This document shows, in pieces, positions 31,355 to 39,195 of a stretch of DNA of 64,000 bases. A program made the translations under genes and the position numbers. How positions within the stretch are numbered: the first letter of the stretch is position 1; the number at the start of each line of letters is the position of its first letter. The notes beneath the pieces are model-generated. The model was not told the DNA's origin and did no database searches. It worked only from the letters and a program-made list of their open reading frames with translations. This stretch comes from Marmoricola sp. URHB0036 (GTDB taxonomy: Bacteria; Actinomycetota; Actinomycetes; Propionibacteriales; Nocardioidaceae), in NCBI RefSeq assembly GCF_000426045.1, contig NZ_AUEP01000007.1, forward strand, positions 62,001-126,000, in the 5' to 3' direction.

Positions 31355-33412
31355 TCAGCCGAGGATCGCCAGCAAGTCCTCGGCGTACCTCTCGAGCTTG
31401 GCGGCACCGATGCCGTTGATCGACTGCAGGCCACGTCGGTCGGTCGGCTTGACCTCGGCCAGCGCCTCGAGCGTGGCATCGGAGAACACCACGAACGCCG
31501 GCACGCTCTGCGCCTCGGCCTGCTCCTTGCGCCAGCTGCGCAGTGACTCGAACAGCTCCTCGTCGTAGGGCACCGGGCAGTCGCTGCAGTAGCCGCGGTT
31601 GCGCTCGCGCGAGCTGGCCAGCGGACGCTGGCACTGCTTGCACACGGCCGCCTTCTTGCCGCGTCGTCGCCCGGACTTGGCAGGCGTGCCGCCGTCGGCG
31701 CGGTCGGTGACCGACTCCGGGCGCAGCCCGGCCAGGAAGCGCGACGGCTTGCGCCGTGCCTGCCCGCCCGGGTTGCGGGCCAGCGCCCAGGACATCCAGA
31801 GGTGCTCGCGGGCGCGCGTGATGCCGACGTAGAGCAGTCGGCGTTCTTCCTCCACGGCATCCGGGCCGTCGGCGTAGGAGATCGGCATCGACCCCTCCTG
31901 GAGACCGCACAGGAAGACGGCGTCCCACTCCAGCCCCTTGGCGGCGTGCAGCGTGGCCAGGGTGACACCCTCGGCGACGGGGGCGTGCTGCTCGTGGGCG
32001 CGCCGGTCGAGCTCGGCGACGAAGCCGGTCAGTGTCGGGGCGGCCTCGCTCGCCGCGTGGTCACTGGCTTGCGAGACCAGCGCCTGCAGTGACTCCCACC
32101 GGTCTCGGGCCTGACCGCGGGCGGTGGGCGCCTCGGGCGACCACCCCATGCCGGAGAGTACGGCGGTCACCCGTTCGACCAGCCCGTCGTCTGCCTCCTC
32201 GCCGGCCCGCGCCTCGCCCCGCAGCAGTGCGACCGCCTGGCGCACCTCCTGGCGCTCGAAGAACCGCGCGGCCCCCCGCACCACGTAGGGGATGCCCGCG
32301 GCGGTGAGCGCCTCCTCGAACGCCTCGGACTGGGCGTTGATCCGGAACAGCACGGCCATCTCGCGCAGCGGCACTCCCGCCCCGCGCAGTCGGCCGATCT
32401 CGGCGGCCACGGCCTGGGCCTCGTCGACCTCGTCGGTGGCCTCGCGCCAGCGGGTGTCGGGCCCGGCGCCCCGCTGCGCACGCAGCTGCACGCTGGTGCT
32501 CGAGGACTCCTTGAGCAACGTGTTGGCTGCCTCGATCACCTGCGGCGTCGACCGGTAGTTGCGGGTCAGCTCGACGTTGACCGCGCCGGGGAACCGCTTC
32601 GGGAAGTCGGTCAGGTAGGACGCCTGGGCCCCAGCGAAGGAGTAGATCGTCTGCGCCGGGTCACCGACGACGCAGATCTCGTCACGGCCGCCGAGCCACA
32701 GGTCGAGGAGCGCCGACTGGATCGGGCTGACGTCCTGGAACTCGTCGACCACGAACCACTTGTACTGGCGGCGTACCTCGGCCGCCACCCGGTCGTCCTC
32801 GCTGAGCAGGGCCGCACCGATGAGCAGGACGTCCTCCATGTCCATCCGGCCCTGATCTCGCTTGAGCTCCTCGTAGCTGCCGAAGACCCGGGCCACGGTG
32901 GCGGCGTCGAGACCGTTGACCGCCCGGCCTCGTCGCGGCGCCAGTCGCTCGTAGTCGTCGGGACGGACGTTGCTGACCTTGGCCCACTCGATCTCGCTGG
33001 CCAGGTCGCGCAGCATCGCTTGGCTCACCTCGACGCGGTTGCGCCGGGCTGCTCCCGCGACGACGGGGATCTTGGAGGCAGTCAGCTCGGGCGGGGCGCC
33101 GCCGTAGACCTTGGGCCAGAAGTAGCGGACCTGCCGCAGCGCGGCGGAGTGGAAGGTGCGGGCCTGCACCGCCCCGGCGTCCATGGCGCGCAGGCGGGTG
33201 CGCATCTCGCCGGCCGCCCGGGTGGTGAAGGTGACCGCGAGGACTTCCATCGGGTTGTAGACCCCGGCGGCGACGCCATAGGCGATGCGGTGGGTGATCG
33301 CCCGGGTCTTGCCGGTGCCGGCCCCAGCCAGCACGCGCACGGGCCCCCGCAGGGCGGTGGCGACCTCACGCTGCTCCGGGTCGAGCGAACTGAGTAGATC
33401 GTCCGCATGCAT
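31355..33412 (-). CDS. uvrD2: UvrD2 superfamily I DNA helicase
   Basis: The 685-residue ATP-dependent 3'-5' helicase has the SF1 motifs: Walker A AGAGTGKT, motif Ia FTTRAAGEM, DEFQD, GDPAQTIYSFAGA, RNYRST, the TLHAAKGLEWD motif and VGITRAREHL. The C-terminal region carries four cysteines (CKQCQRPL and YCSDC) and an HRDC domain ending GIGAAKLERYAEDLLAIL. That tetracysteine-HRDC tail defines actinobacterial UvrD2. The ATG at 33412 fits the family start; the frame extends to 33496. It is divergent from mrx1 and adjacent to whiB7, as in mycobacteria. Confidence 0.95.
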   Translation of the reverse strand: MHADDLLSSLDPEQREVATALRGPVRVLAGAGTGKTRAITHRIAYGVAAGVYNPMEVLAVTFTTRAAGEMRTRLRAMDAGAVQARTFHSAALRQVRYFWPKVYGGAPPELTASKIPVVAGAARRNRVEVSQAMLRDLASEIEWAKVSNVRPDDYERLAPRRGRAVNGLDAATVARVFGSYEELKRDQGRMDMEDVLLIGAALLSEDDRVAAEVRRQYKWFVVDEFQDVSPIQSALLDLWLGGRDEICVVGDPAQTIYSFAGAQASYLTDFPKRFPGAVNVELTRNYRSTPQVIEAANTLLKESSSTSVQLRAQRGAGPDTRWREATDEVDEAQAVAAEIGRLRGAGVPLREMAVLFRINAQSEAFEEALTAAGIPYVVRGAARFFERQEVRQAVALLRGEARAGEEADDGLVERVTAVLSGMGWSPEAPTARGQARDRWESLQALVSQASDHAASEAAPTLTGFVAELDRRAHEQHAPVAEGVTLATLHAAKGLEWDAVFLCGLQEGSMPISYADGPDAVEEERRLLYVGITRAREHLWMSWALARNPGGQARRKPSRFLAGLRPESVTDRADGGTPAKSGRRRGKKAAVCKQCQRPLASSRERNRGYCSDCPVPYDEELFESLRSWRKEQAEAQSVPAFVVFSDATLEALAEVKPTDRRGLQSINGIGAAKLERYAEDLLAILG

Positions 33413-33478
33413 CGGAAATATTCTCCGTCCCGGTGGTGTTGTGTCCGGTGACGAGCGTAGACGCGAGAGAGGACAACC

Positions 33479-33766
33479 GTGACCGCCCATCCCCAAGCGG
33501 AATCACAGGCCGAACCGACCACCGGTTCCTTCACGATGTACACCACCCCCTGGTGTGGCTACTGCCACCGCCTGCAGGGTCAGCTGGACCGTGAGGGGAT
33601 CACCTACGACGTGGTCGACATCGAGCGGGACCCGAGCGCTGCGGAGATCGTGATGGCCGCCAACAACGGCAACCAGACGGTCCCGACGCTGGTCTACAGC
33701 GACGGAACCGCCCACACCAACCCGTCCGTGCGCGACGTCAAGGAAAAGCTGGCGGCGATCGCCTGA
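33479..33766 (+). CDS. mrx1: Mycoredoxin-1 (glutaredoxin-like, mycothiol-dependent)
   Basis: The 95-residue protein is a glutaredoxin-fold oxidoreductase that uses mycothiol to reduce mycothiolated proteins. The redox motif is WCGYC (Cys26, Cys29), followed by HRLQGQL. The cis-Pro is in TVPTLVYSDG and the C-terminal helix starts SVRDVKEKL. It has about 15 more N-terminal residues than usual, so a start at the ATG at 33536 (TMYTT) is also possible. It lies 67 bases from uvrD2, divergently transcribed, as in mycobacteria (Rv3198A). Confidence 0.93.
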   Translation: MTAHPQAESQAEPTTGSFTMYTTPWCGYCHRLQGQLDREGITYDVVDIERDPSAAEIVMAANNGNQTVPTLVYSDGTAHTNPSVRDVKEKLAAIA

Positions 33767-33769
33767 TCC

Positions 33770-33788
33770 GCAGGGCATGATGCCCTGC
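33770..33788. repeat. Short perfect palindrome between mrx1 and the GNAT gene
   Basis: GCAGGGCAT and ATGCCCTGC flank a single G (33770-33788). It begins 4 bases after the mrx1 stop and covers two in-frame ATG codons (33777 and 33780) of the GNAT gene. It could terminate mrx1 or hide those start codons; the downstream GTG at 33789 is left free. Confidence 0.4.
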
Positions 33789-34367
33789 GTGCCTTCGACT
33801 CGTGACGATGTCTCCTGGCCGGTCCGCACCGCGCGGCTGACCATTCGCCTGGCCACCCCGGCAGACGCCGATGCCACCTGGGCCTACCGCACCGACCCCT
33901 CGGTGGCGATGTGGACGACCCGGTTGGCGGTCGACCGTGAGCAGTACGCCGAGTGGTACGCCTCGCCGGAGTGGCTCAGCTCACGCCTGGTCATCGAGCG
34001 GGACGGCGTGCTGGTCGGCGAGCTGGCGTGCGAGATCAAGGACGGCTGGGCCCAGGTCGAGGTCACCGAGCAAGCCGTCGGCACCGAGGCCGAGGTCGGC
34101 TGGATCCTCGCCCCCGAGCACCAGGGACACGGCTACGGCACCGAGGCAGTCGAGGCACTGCTCGCCATCTGCTTCGAGCAGCTGGGCCTGCGCCGAGTGG
34201 TGGCCGGCTGCTTCGCCGACAACGAAGCCTCCTGGCGGCTGGCCGAGCGGGTCGGCATGCGCCGGGAGAGCCACAAGGTGCGCGACTCCCTGCACCGCGA
34301 GCAGGGGTGGCTCGACGGGTTCGAGTACGGCCTCCTCGCCGACGAGTGGGCCGCTCGCACCGACTGA
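33789..34367 (+). CDS. GNAT-family N-acetyltransferase
   Basis: The 192-residue protein is a RimJ/RimL-like GNAT enzyme, which transfers an acetyl group from acetyl-CoA to an amine. The Q/RxxGxG/A acetyl-CoA loop appears as EHQGHGYGTEAV. The following strand LRRVVAGCFADNEASWRLAERVGMR is typical, with the Asn in DNEASW. The acceptor is unknown. A GTG at 33789 is chosen since the ATGs at 33777 and 33780 lie in a palindrome; none has a strong ribosome binding site. Confidence 0.85.
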   Translation: MPSTRDDVSWPVRTARLTIRLATPADADATWAYRTDPSVAMWTTRLAVDREQYAEWYASPEWLSSRLVIERDGVLVGELACEIKDGWAQVEVTEQAVGTEAEVGWILAPEHQGHGYGTEAVEALLAICFEQLGLRRVVAGCFADNEASWRLAERVGMRRESHKVRDSLHREQGWLDGFEYGLLADEWAARTD

Positions 34368-34450
34368 GCCATCCAGATCGACGACGCGCCGCTTCCCCAC
34401 CTCGGCCTTCTCCCCTTCCCCAACCTCCCCCGCCGCCGCATAGTGGTCTC

Positions 34451-34678
34451 ATGAACATCCTGGCCGCCGTGCTCGCCCGCTACCGCGCCCGACGCGCCCC
34501 GGTCACTCCCCCCACGACTCCTTCCGTGACGCCGTCATCCGCCGACCTCAATCGTCAGTGGCACAAGGACCGGGCAAAGGCGCGTGGGGGCGGTACGGGC
34601 CACCCTGGCCAGGCGGGCCAGAGCCAGCCCGGCGAACGACCGTGGGGCGGCATCGGTGGTGATGGTCTCGGCGGTTGA
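34451..34678 (+). CDS. Small hypothetical protein
   Basis: The 75-residue product starts MNILAAVLARYRARRAP and continues with a Pro/Thr/Ser-rich part and a Gly-rich C-terminus ending GGIGGDGLGG. One short hydrophobic stretch at the N-terminus is not a convincing membrane segment. It lies in a small gap before a strong inverted repeat at 34703-34758 that could serve as its terminator. No family is recognised. The codon pattern and placement make it plausible, not certain. Confidence 0.4.
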   Translation: MNILAAVLARYRARRAPVTPPTTPSVTPSSADLNRQWHKDRAKARGGGTGHPGQAGQSQPGERPWGGIGGDGLGG

Positions 34679-34702
34679 GCCGCCGCATGGACAGGTGCCG
34701 TG

Positions 34703-34758
34703 CTCCCAGGACGTCATACGAAGTGGCTGTGATAGCGACCAGAACGTATGACGTCCTG
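34703..34758. terminator. 16-bp inverted repeat between convergent genes
   Basis: Arms 34703-34718 and 34743-34758 match perfectly over 16 base pairs around a 24-base spacer. GTGCT and AGCAC next to the outer ends could extend the stem by five pairs. It lies between the small gene ending at 34678 and the convergent DUF5990 gene ending at 34774. A bidirectional terminator is likely. The long arms with a TCATACG core could also be a mobile or protein-bound element. Confidence 0.55.
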
Positions 34759-34773
34759 GGCCAGCACCATGGA

Positions 34774-35172
34774 CTAGGCCCAGCCGAGCGCGGGCGGGCG
34801 CAGTCGGGCGCACCTCGGCATTCCGGCCTCGTCGGTGAGGTCGACACGTGCGGTCACGATCGGCTCCGCGGGGTCGGGTACGTCGGAGAGCATCAGCTTC
34901 GCGCGGCGGAACATGGTGAACGCCTCGCCCACCCCCTCGCCCCAGGTCAGGTAGACGAACCGCTCCCCGCGCCGTCCCTGGACCGCCGGCCCGCGGAAGT
35001 CCGTCTCGCCGTCGCGATCGACGACCTCGACCTCGACCTCCCACGTCGCTGACTCGGCGTCGGCGGCCACGAGGTCGGCCGGGTCGCGGCGTACCTGCAC
35101 CCCGACGTGGACATCGTCGTAGCACCCGCACGAGCGCCCGGGCAGGTGGTGGCCCTCGATGACCAGCCGCAC
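34774..35172 (-). CDS. DUF5990 family protein
   Basis: The 132-residue protein matches actinobacterial DUF5990. The N-terminal RLVIEGHHLPGRSCGCYDDVHVG is characteristic, followed by a beta-rich middle with VYLTWGEG. It has no signal peptide and no catalytic motif. It starts two bases after the nudC stop on the same strand with GTG at 35172, so it should be co-transcribed with nudC. Function is unknown. Confidence 0.8.
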   Translation of the reverse strand: MRLVIEGHHLPGRSCGCYDDVHVGVQVRRDPADLVAADAESATWEVEVEVVDRDGETDFRGPAVQGRRGERFVYLTWGEGVGEAFTMFRRAKLMLSDVPDPAEPIVTARVDLTDEAGMPRCARLRPPALGWA

Positions 35173-35174
35173 GG

Positions 35175-36101
35175 CTACCAGCGACCCGGCAGCGGCCCGC
35201 CGTACCAGCTCTCGACCAGCGACCGCGAGATCGAGACGCCGCCCGGGAGTACGAGCGTCCCGGCCTCGGCCTCGGCCCGCATCTCCTCGCGGGTGAACCA
35301 GCGGGCGTCCTCGATCTCGGAGCCGTCGACGTCGATGGTGGTCTCGATCGCCCGGGCGGTGAACCCGACCATCAGGCTGGCCGGCAACGGCCAGGGCTGG
35401 CTGCCGAAGTAGGACACCTCCCCCACCTTCACACCGGTCTCCTCCTCGACCTCGCGACGGACGGCGTCCTCCATCGTCTCGCCAGGCTCGACGAAGCCCG
35501 CCAGCGTCGAGTAGCGACCGGGTGGCCAGGCCGGGCTGCGCCCCAGCAGCGCACGTTCGTCGGGGCTGCCGGGATCGCCGTCGGTGACCACCATGATCAC
35601 GGCCGGGTCCGAGCGCGGGAACTGGTCACGACCGCAGCTGGTGCAGTGCAGCACGTGTCCGGCCTGACGCGGTTCGAGGTCACCGCCGCACCGCGGGCAG
35701 TGCTTGGTGGCCCAGAGCCACTCGGCCAGTCCGATCGCGTGCAGCACCAGCGGCCCGTCGCTGATGGTCTCGTCGGCGAGCGACTGGACGATCGCGCGCA
35801 GCACCACCCACTCGTCGCGGTCGCCCGGCGCCTCGTCGGGGTCGACGATCACCGCGAAGTGCTCGACGTCGTCGCGCTCGCCGAGCAGCACGCGCAGGCC
35901 GTCAGGCGCCTCCTGCGGCGAGACCCAGGCCAGCCGACCCTCGACCGGCCGCACCCGCGCGCCTGCGATCACCAGCACGCGCGTCGCCGGATCGGACCAC
36001 CGCTCCTCGAGCCAGTCCTCGTCGGTGCGCAGCACCCCGTGCCGGTCGTGGGCATGCTCGGAAAGGGCGACGTGCGGCAGCACCCGGCCCACCTCGGTCA
36101 T
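35175..36101 (-). CDS. nudC: NAD(+)/NADH pyrophosphatase NudC
   Basis: The 308-residue protein hydrolyses NADH and NAD, and deNADs capped RNA in characterised species. A four-Cys zinc ribbon is visible (CPRCGGDLE and CTSCGRDQFPR). The Nudix box begins GFVEPGETMEDAV and ends REVEEETGV. The NADH-specific SQPWPLPASLMVGF array follows directly. The N-terminal domain is typical for the family. Its start overlaps the M3 peptidase stop by four bases. The position matches Rv3199c. Confidence 0.93.
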   Translation of the reverse strand: MTEVGRVLPHVALSEHAHDRHGVLRTDEDWLEERWSDPATRVLVIAGARVRPVEGRLAWVSPQEAPDGLRVLLGERDDVEHFAVIVDPDEAPGDRDEWVVLRAIVQSLADETISDGPLVLHAIGLAEWLWATKHCPRCGGDLEPRQAGHVLHCTSCGRDQFPRSDPAVIMVVTDGDPGSPDERALLGRSPAWPPGRYSTLAGFVEPGETMEDAVRREVEEETGVKVGEVSYFGSQPWPLPASLMVGFTARAIETTIDVDGSEIEDARWFTREEMRAEAEAGTLVLPGGVSISRSLVESWYGGPLPGRW

Positions 36102-38041
36102 CGAGCCTCCTCGGCATCAGCGGGCGCGGCGGCCAGCCAGGCCGCGTAGGCGCGGTTGTCGTAGGGCCGGCCGAGGAAGTCGGTGACGAGGTCGGCGGCG
36201 TCCCTCGATCCGCCCGGCACGAGCACGGTGTCGCGGTAGCGGTGCGCCACCTCCGGCGCGAACAGCTGCTCGCGGTCGAAGGCAGAGAACAGGTCCTTCG
36301 CGATCACCAGCGACCACGCGTAGGTGTAGTACGCCGAGCCGTAGTCGTCGAGGTGGCCGAAGCCGGTGTGGAAGTGGGTGTCCGGGACCAGCCCGACGAA
36401 GCTGTAGTGCTTGAACAGCTCACCGAGCCGGTCGGTCAGGTCGGCCGGTCGCTCCTGGTGGAACCAGTACGAGACCGCGGCGTACGCCGTCTGGGTGCGG
36501 GTCAGGAACCCCTTCCCGAACTCGTCGGCGGCGCGCATCCGGCGGACGAGGTCCTCCGGGATCGGCTCGCCCTGCGCGTCGGTGGCGAAGCTGCGCAGCA
36601 CGCCCGGGTCCCACGCCCACTCCTCGAGCATCTGCGACGGCGCCTCGACGAAGTCCCACTCGGTGGCGACGCCGGAGAAGCGCACCCACTCGTGCCGTCC
36701 GGCGAGCACGTGGTGCATCAGGTGGCCGAACTCGTGGAACAGCGTGACCACGTGGTCGAGCTCCATCAGGCCGCGCGAGAAGTTGCAGACGAGCACCCCC
36801 TCCGGCAATTGCCGACCGAGCACGCCCTGCACCAGCGTGAACTGCGCCGCGTGGTTGTACTTCCGGGGCCGGGGGTGCAGGTCGAGGTGGATGCGGCCGA
36901 GCAGCTGCCGGTTGTCCACCAGCCGCACGTCGTACGACGCGACCTCGGGATGCCACGTCGGTGCCTCCACCGGCTCGTAGTCGAGACCGAAGAGCCGACC
37001 CGTGACGTCGAGCAGCCCCTGACGCACCTTGGCGGCGTCGAAGTAGCGTCGCAGCTCCTGGGCGTCGACGCCGAACCGCTCGCGCTTGACCGCCTCGGCG
37101 TGGTGGCGCCAGTTGGAGAAGTCGACGACGTCCTCGCCCTCGGCACGCGCCTGTTCGCGCAGCTGCTCGATCTCGCGTTGCGCTGCCTCCTCGGCAGCAC
37201 CGGCGAGCTCGTCGATGAACTCCGGGATGCGGCGGCCCTCGGCGATCATCTTGACCTCGGCGTCGTAGCTCGGCCAATCGGCGTACCCGAGCAGCGTGGC
37301 CTTCTCCTCGCGCACGTCCAGCAGCTCGGCCAGCACGGCGTCGTTCTCCGGCCAGGCGAGGTTGTGGAAGGCGTGCGCGACCCGGCGCCGCTGGTCCGGG
37401 TCGCGACCGTGGGTCAGGAACGGCAGGGTGTCGGGGTACTCGGTACTGATCTCGACCATCCCGTCCACCGTCGGGTGGTCGGCGCGGTAGTCCTCGGGCA
37501 GCCCTTCGAGGGCGGCCTCCGGCACCCTCGTCGTACGCCGACCGTCACGGATGTTGCGTGCGAAGGCCTGCGACAGCTCGCTCTCACGACGACTGAGCTC
37601 GCGGACCCGCTCCCGGGTCTGCTCCTCGCGGTCGACACCTGCGCGTCGGAAGTCGCGGAGGGCGTCGTCGAGCACCCGTCGGGCACCGGCCTCGAGCGGC
37701 GCGTCTGCCAGCGAGGAGAGCCGGGCGAACACGTCGGCATCGAGGTGCAGGTCGGTGGAGAACGAGCGTGCGTCGATCTGGAACCGCTCACCGGCCTCCA
37801 TCACCGCGGCGTCCGGGTGCACGACGCTCATCAGCGAGCTGAGCGCGAACACGTCGCCCAAGGCGATCTGGACGTCGTTCCACAGCTGCAGGATCGTCTC
37901 GTCCCCGGCGGGTGCCTCCTTGAGCGCCGCGACTCCGGCGCCCGCGGTCGACAGGCCGTGCCGCGCGCGTTCGGTCACCCAGCCGAGCCAGTCCTCGTCG
38001 CGGGTCGGCAGCTGGAGGGGGTGCAGGTCCGGTGACTCCAT
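36098..38041 (-). CDS. M3 family metallopeptidase (thimet-oligopeptidase-like)
   Basis: This 647-residue zinc peptidase cleaves short peptides in the cytosol. [14 protein letters not shown] supplies the HExxH ligands; a downstream Glu in [14 protein letters not shown] completes the site. The upstream body is the helical M3 fold, and [20 protein letters not shown] is a well conserved C-terminal segment. The length is normal for the family. Its stop overlaps nudC and it is divergent from deoD with 44 bases between. It is probably a general oligopeptidase. Confidence 0.92.
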   Translation of the reverse strand: MESPDLHPLQLPTRDEDWLGWVTERARHGLSTAGAGVAALKEAPAGDETILQLWNDVQIALGDVFALSSLMSVVHPDAAVMEAGERFQIDARSFSTDLHLDADVFARLSSLADAPLEAGARRVLDDALRDFRRAGVDREEQTRERVRELSRRESELSQAFARNIRDGRRTTRVPEAALEGLPEDYRADHPTVDGMVEISTEYPDTLPFLTHGRDPDQRRRVAHAFHNLAWPENDAVLAELLDVREEKATLLGYADWPSYDAEVKMIAEGRRIPEFIDELAGAAEEAAQREIEQLREQARAEGEDVVDFSNWRHHAEAVKRERFGVDAQELRRYFDAAKVRQGLLDVTGRLFGLDYEPVEAPTWHPEVASYDVRLVDNRQLLGRIHLDLHPRPRKYNHAAQFTLVQGVLGRQLPEGVLVCNFSRGLMELDHVVTLFHEFGHLMHHVLAGRHEWVRFSGVATEWDFVEAPSQMLEEWAWDPGVLRSFATDAQGEPIPEDLVRRMRAADEFGKGFLTRTQTAYAAVSYWFHQERPADLTDRLGELFKHYSFVGLVPDTHFHTGFGHLDDYGSAYYTYAWSLVIAKDLFSAFDREQLFAPEVAHRYRDTVLVPGGSRDAADLVTDFLGRPYDNRAYAAWLAAAPADAEEAR

Positions 38042-38085
38042 GCTCGCGACACTACGACGTCACGCACGGCCTACGCTCAGGCCCC

Positions 38086-38799
38086 ATGAGCATCCACATC
38101 GGCGCCGCGCCCGGCCAGATCGCCCCGACCGTCCTGCTCCCTGGCGACCCCCTGCGGGCGAAGTGGATCGCCGAGACCTTCCTCGACGACGCCACCTGCT
38201 ACACCGAGGTGCGCGGCATGTACGGGTTCACCGGGACCTGGCAGGGCACGCCGGTCTCGGTGCAGGGCTCGGGGATGGGCCAGCCGTCGATGTCGATCTA
38301 CGTCAACGAGCTGTTCCGGGAGTACGACGCCCAGCGGATCATCCGGGTCGGGTCCTGCGGCGCCGTCACCGAGCAGGTCGCGATCCGTGACGTGGTGATC
38401 GCCTCCGGCGCCTGCACCGACTCGTCGCTGAACCGGCTGCGCTTCCACGGTCTCGACTACGCGCCGGTGGCCGACTTCGGGCTGCTGCGCGCGGCGGTCG
38501 ATGCCGCCGAGGCGCGCGACGACGTCACCAGCCACGTCGGGCTGATCTTCTCCGGCGACACGTTCTACAACCCGCGCGAGGAGCTGATGGCGCCGATGGT
38601 GGCCCACGGGGTGCTCGCCCTGGAGATGGAGGCCAGTGCGCTGTACACGCTGGCGGCGGCGTACGGCCGCAAGGCGCTGGCCATCTGCACCGTCAGCGAC
38701 CACATCGTCACTGGCGAGGAGACCACCTCGGCGGAGCGGGAGCAGACCTTCGGCGCGATGGTCGACATCGCCCTGTCAGCGGCGGCTGCCGCCGGCTGA
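38086..38799 (+). CDS. deoD: Purine nucleoside phosphorylase, DeoD type
   Basis: The 237-residue enzyme phosphorolyses purine nucleosides to base and (deoxy)ribose-1-phosphate. DeoD motifs: [14 protein letters not shown] near the N-terminus, [22 protein letters not shown], the phosphate and ribose segment and [16 protein letters not shown], with SDHIVTGEE carrying the catalytic Asp. The ATG at 38086 starts MSIHIGA, as in other DeoD proteins. It would feed purine salvage. No other nucleoside gene is adjacent. Confidence 0.93.
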   Translation: MSIHIGAAPGQIAPTVLLPGDPLRAKWIAETFLDDATCYTEVRGMYGFTGTWQGTPVSVQGSGMGQPSMSIYVNELFREYDAQRIIRVGSCGAVTEQVAIRDVVIASGACTDSSLNRLRFHGLDYAPVADFGLLRAAVDAAEARDDVTSHVGLIFSGDTFYNPREELMAPMVAHGVLALEMEASALYTLAAAYGRKALAICTVSDHIVTGEETTSAEREQTFGAMVDIALSAAAAAG

Positions 38800-38804
38800 C
38801 CGGG

Positions 38805-39107
38805 TCAGTTGGCGCCCGCGCCCGCGGGTGCGGTGGAGGGGACGACGAACTCGGTGCGTTGCTGGGGGCTCTGCGAGGGGACGTGCGGTCCGCTCTCGAC
38901 GCTGGGCATCCGCACCGCCGTGACCGCTTCCTGGCGGACGACGCACAGGTCGCCGTTGCTCTCCAGGACGGCGACCCCGTGGCCGTCGCTGTTGATGACC
39001 TGGCCGGTGACCCAGTCGCCCGCGATGTTCAGGCGCACGACCATGCCCTCTTCCTTCGCGCGGTCGAGCGCGTGGCCGACCGTCAGCAGCATGGTGGTTC
39101 CGAACAT
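38805..39107 (-). CDS. Hypothetical protein with a small beta-barrel-like core
   Basis: This 100-residue product starts MFGTTMLLTVGHALDRA at 39107, after a purine-rich GAGGGGG. The middle, VVRLNIAGDWVTGQVINSDGHGVAVLES, alternates like a five-stranded Sm or SH3-type barrel. The C-terminus is Pro/Ser/Ala-rich and probably disordered. The family is not recognised. It ends 5 bases after the convergent deoD stop. A longer frame starts at 39167 without good support. Confidence 0.5.
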   Translation of the reverse strand: MFGTTMLLTVGHALDRAKEEGMVVRLNIAGDWVTGQVINSDGHGVAVLESNGDLCVVRQEAVTAVRMPSVESGPHVPSQSPQQRTEFVVPSTAPAGAGAN

Positions 39108-39195
39108 CTGCGCCCCCTCGAGATCTGGATACGAGATGAGTTTCCGACAGGTCGCCCTATACAGCACTAAAAGGTACGAAAGCGGATCAACTGGT

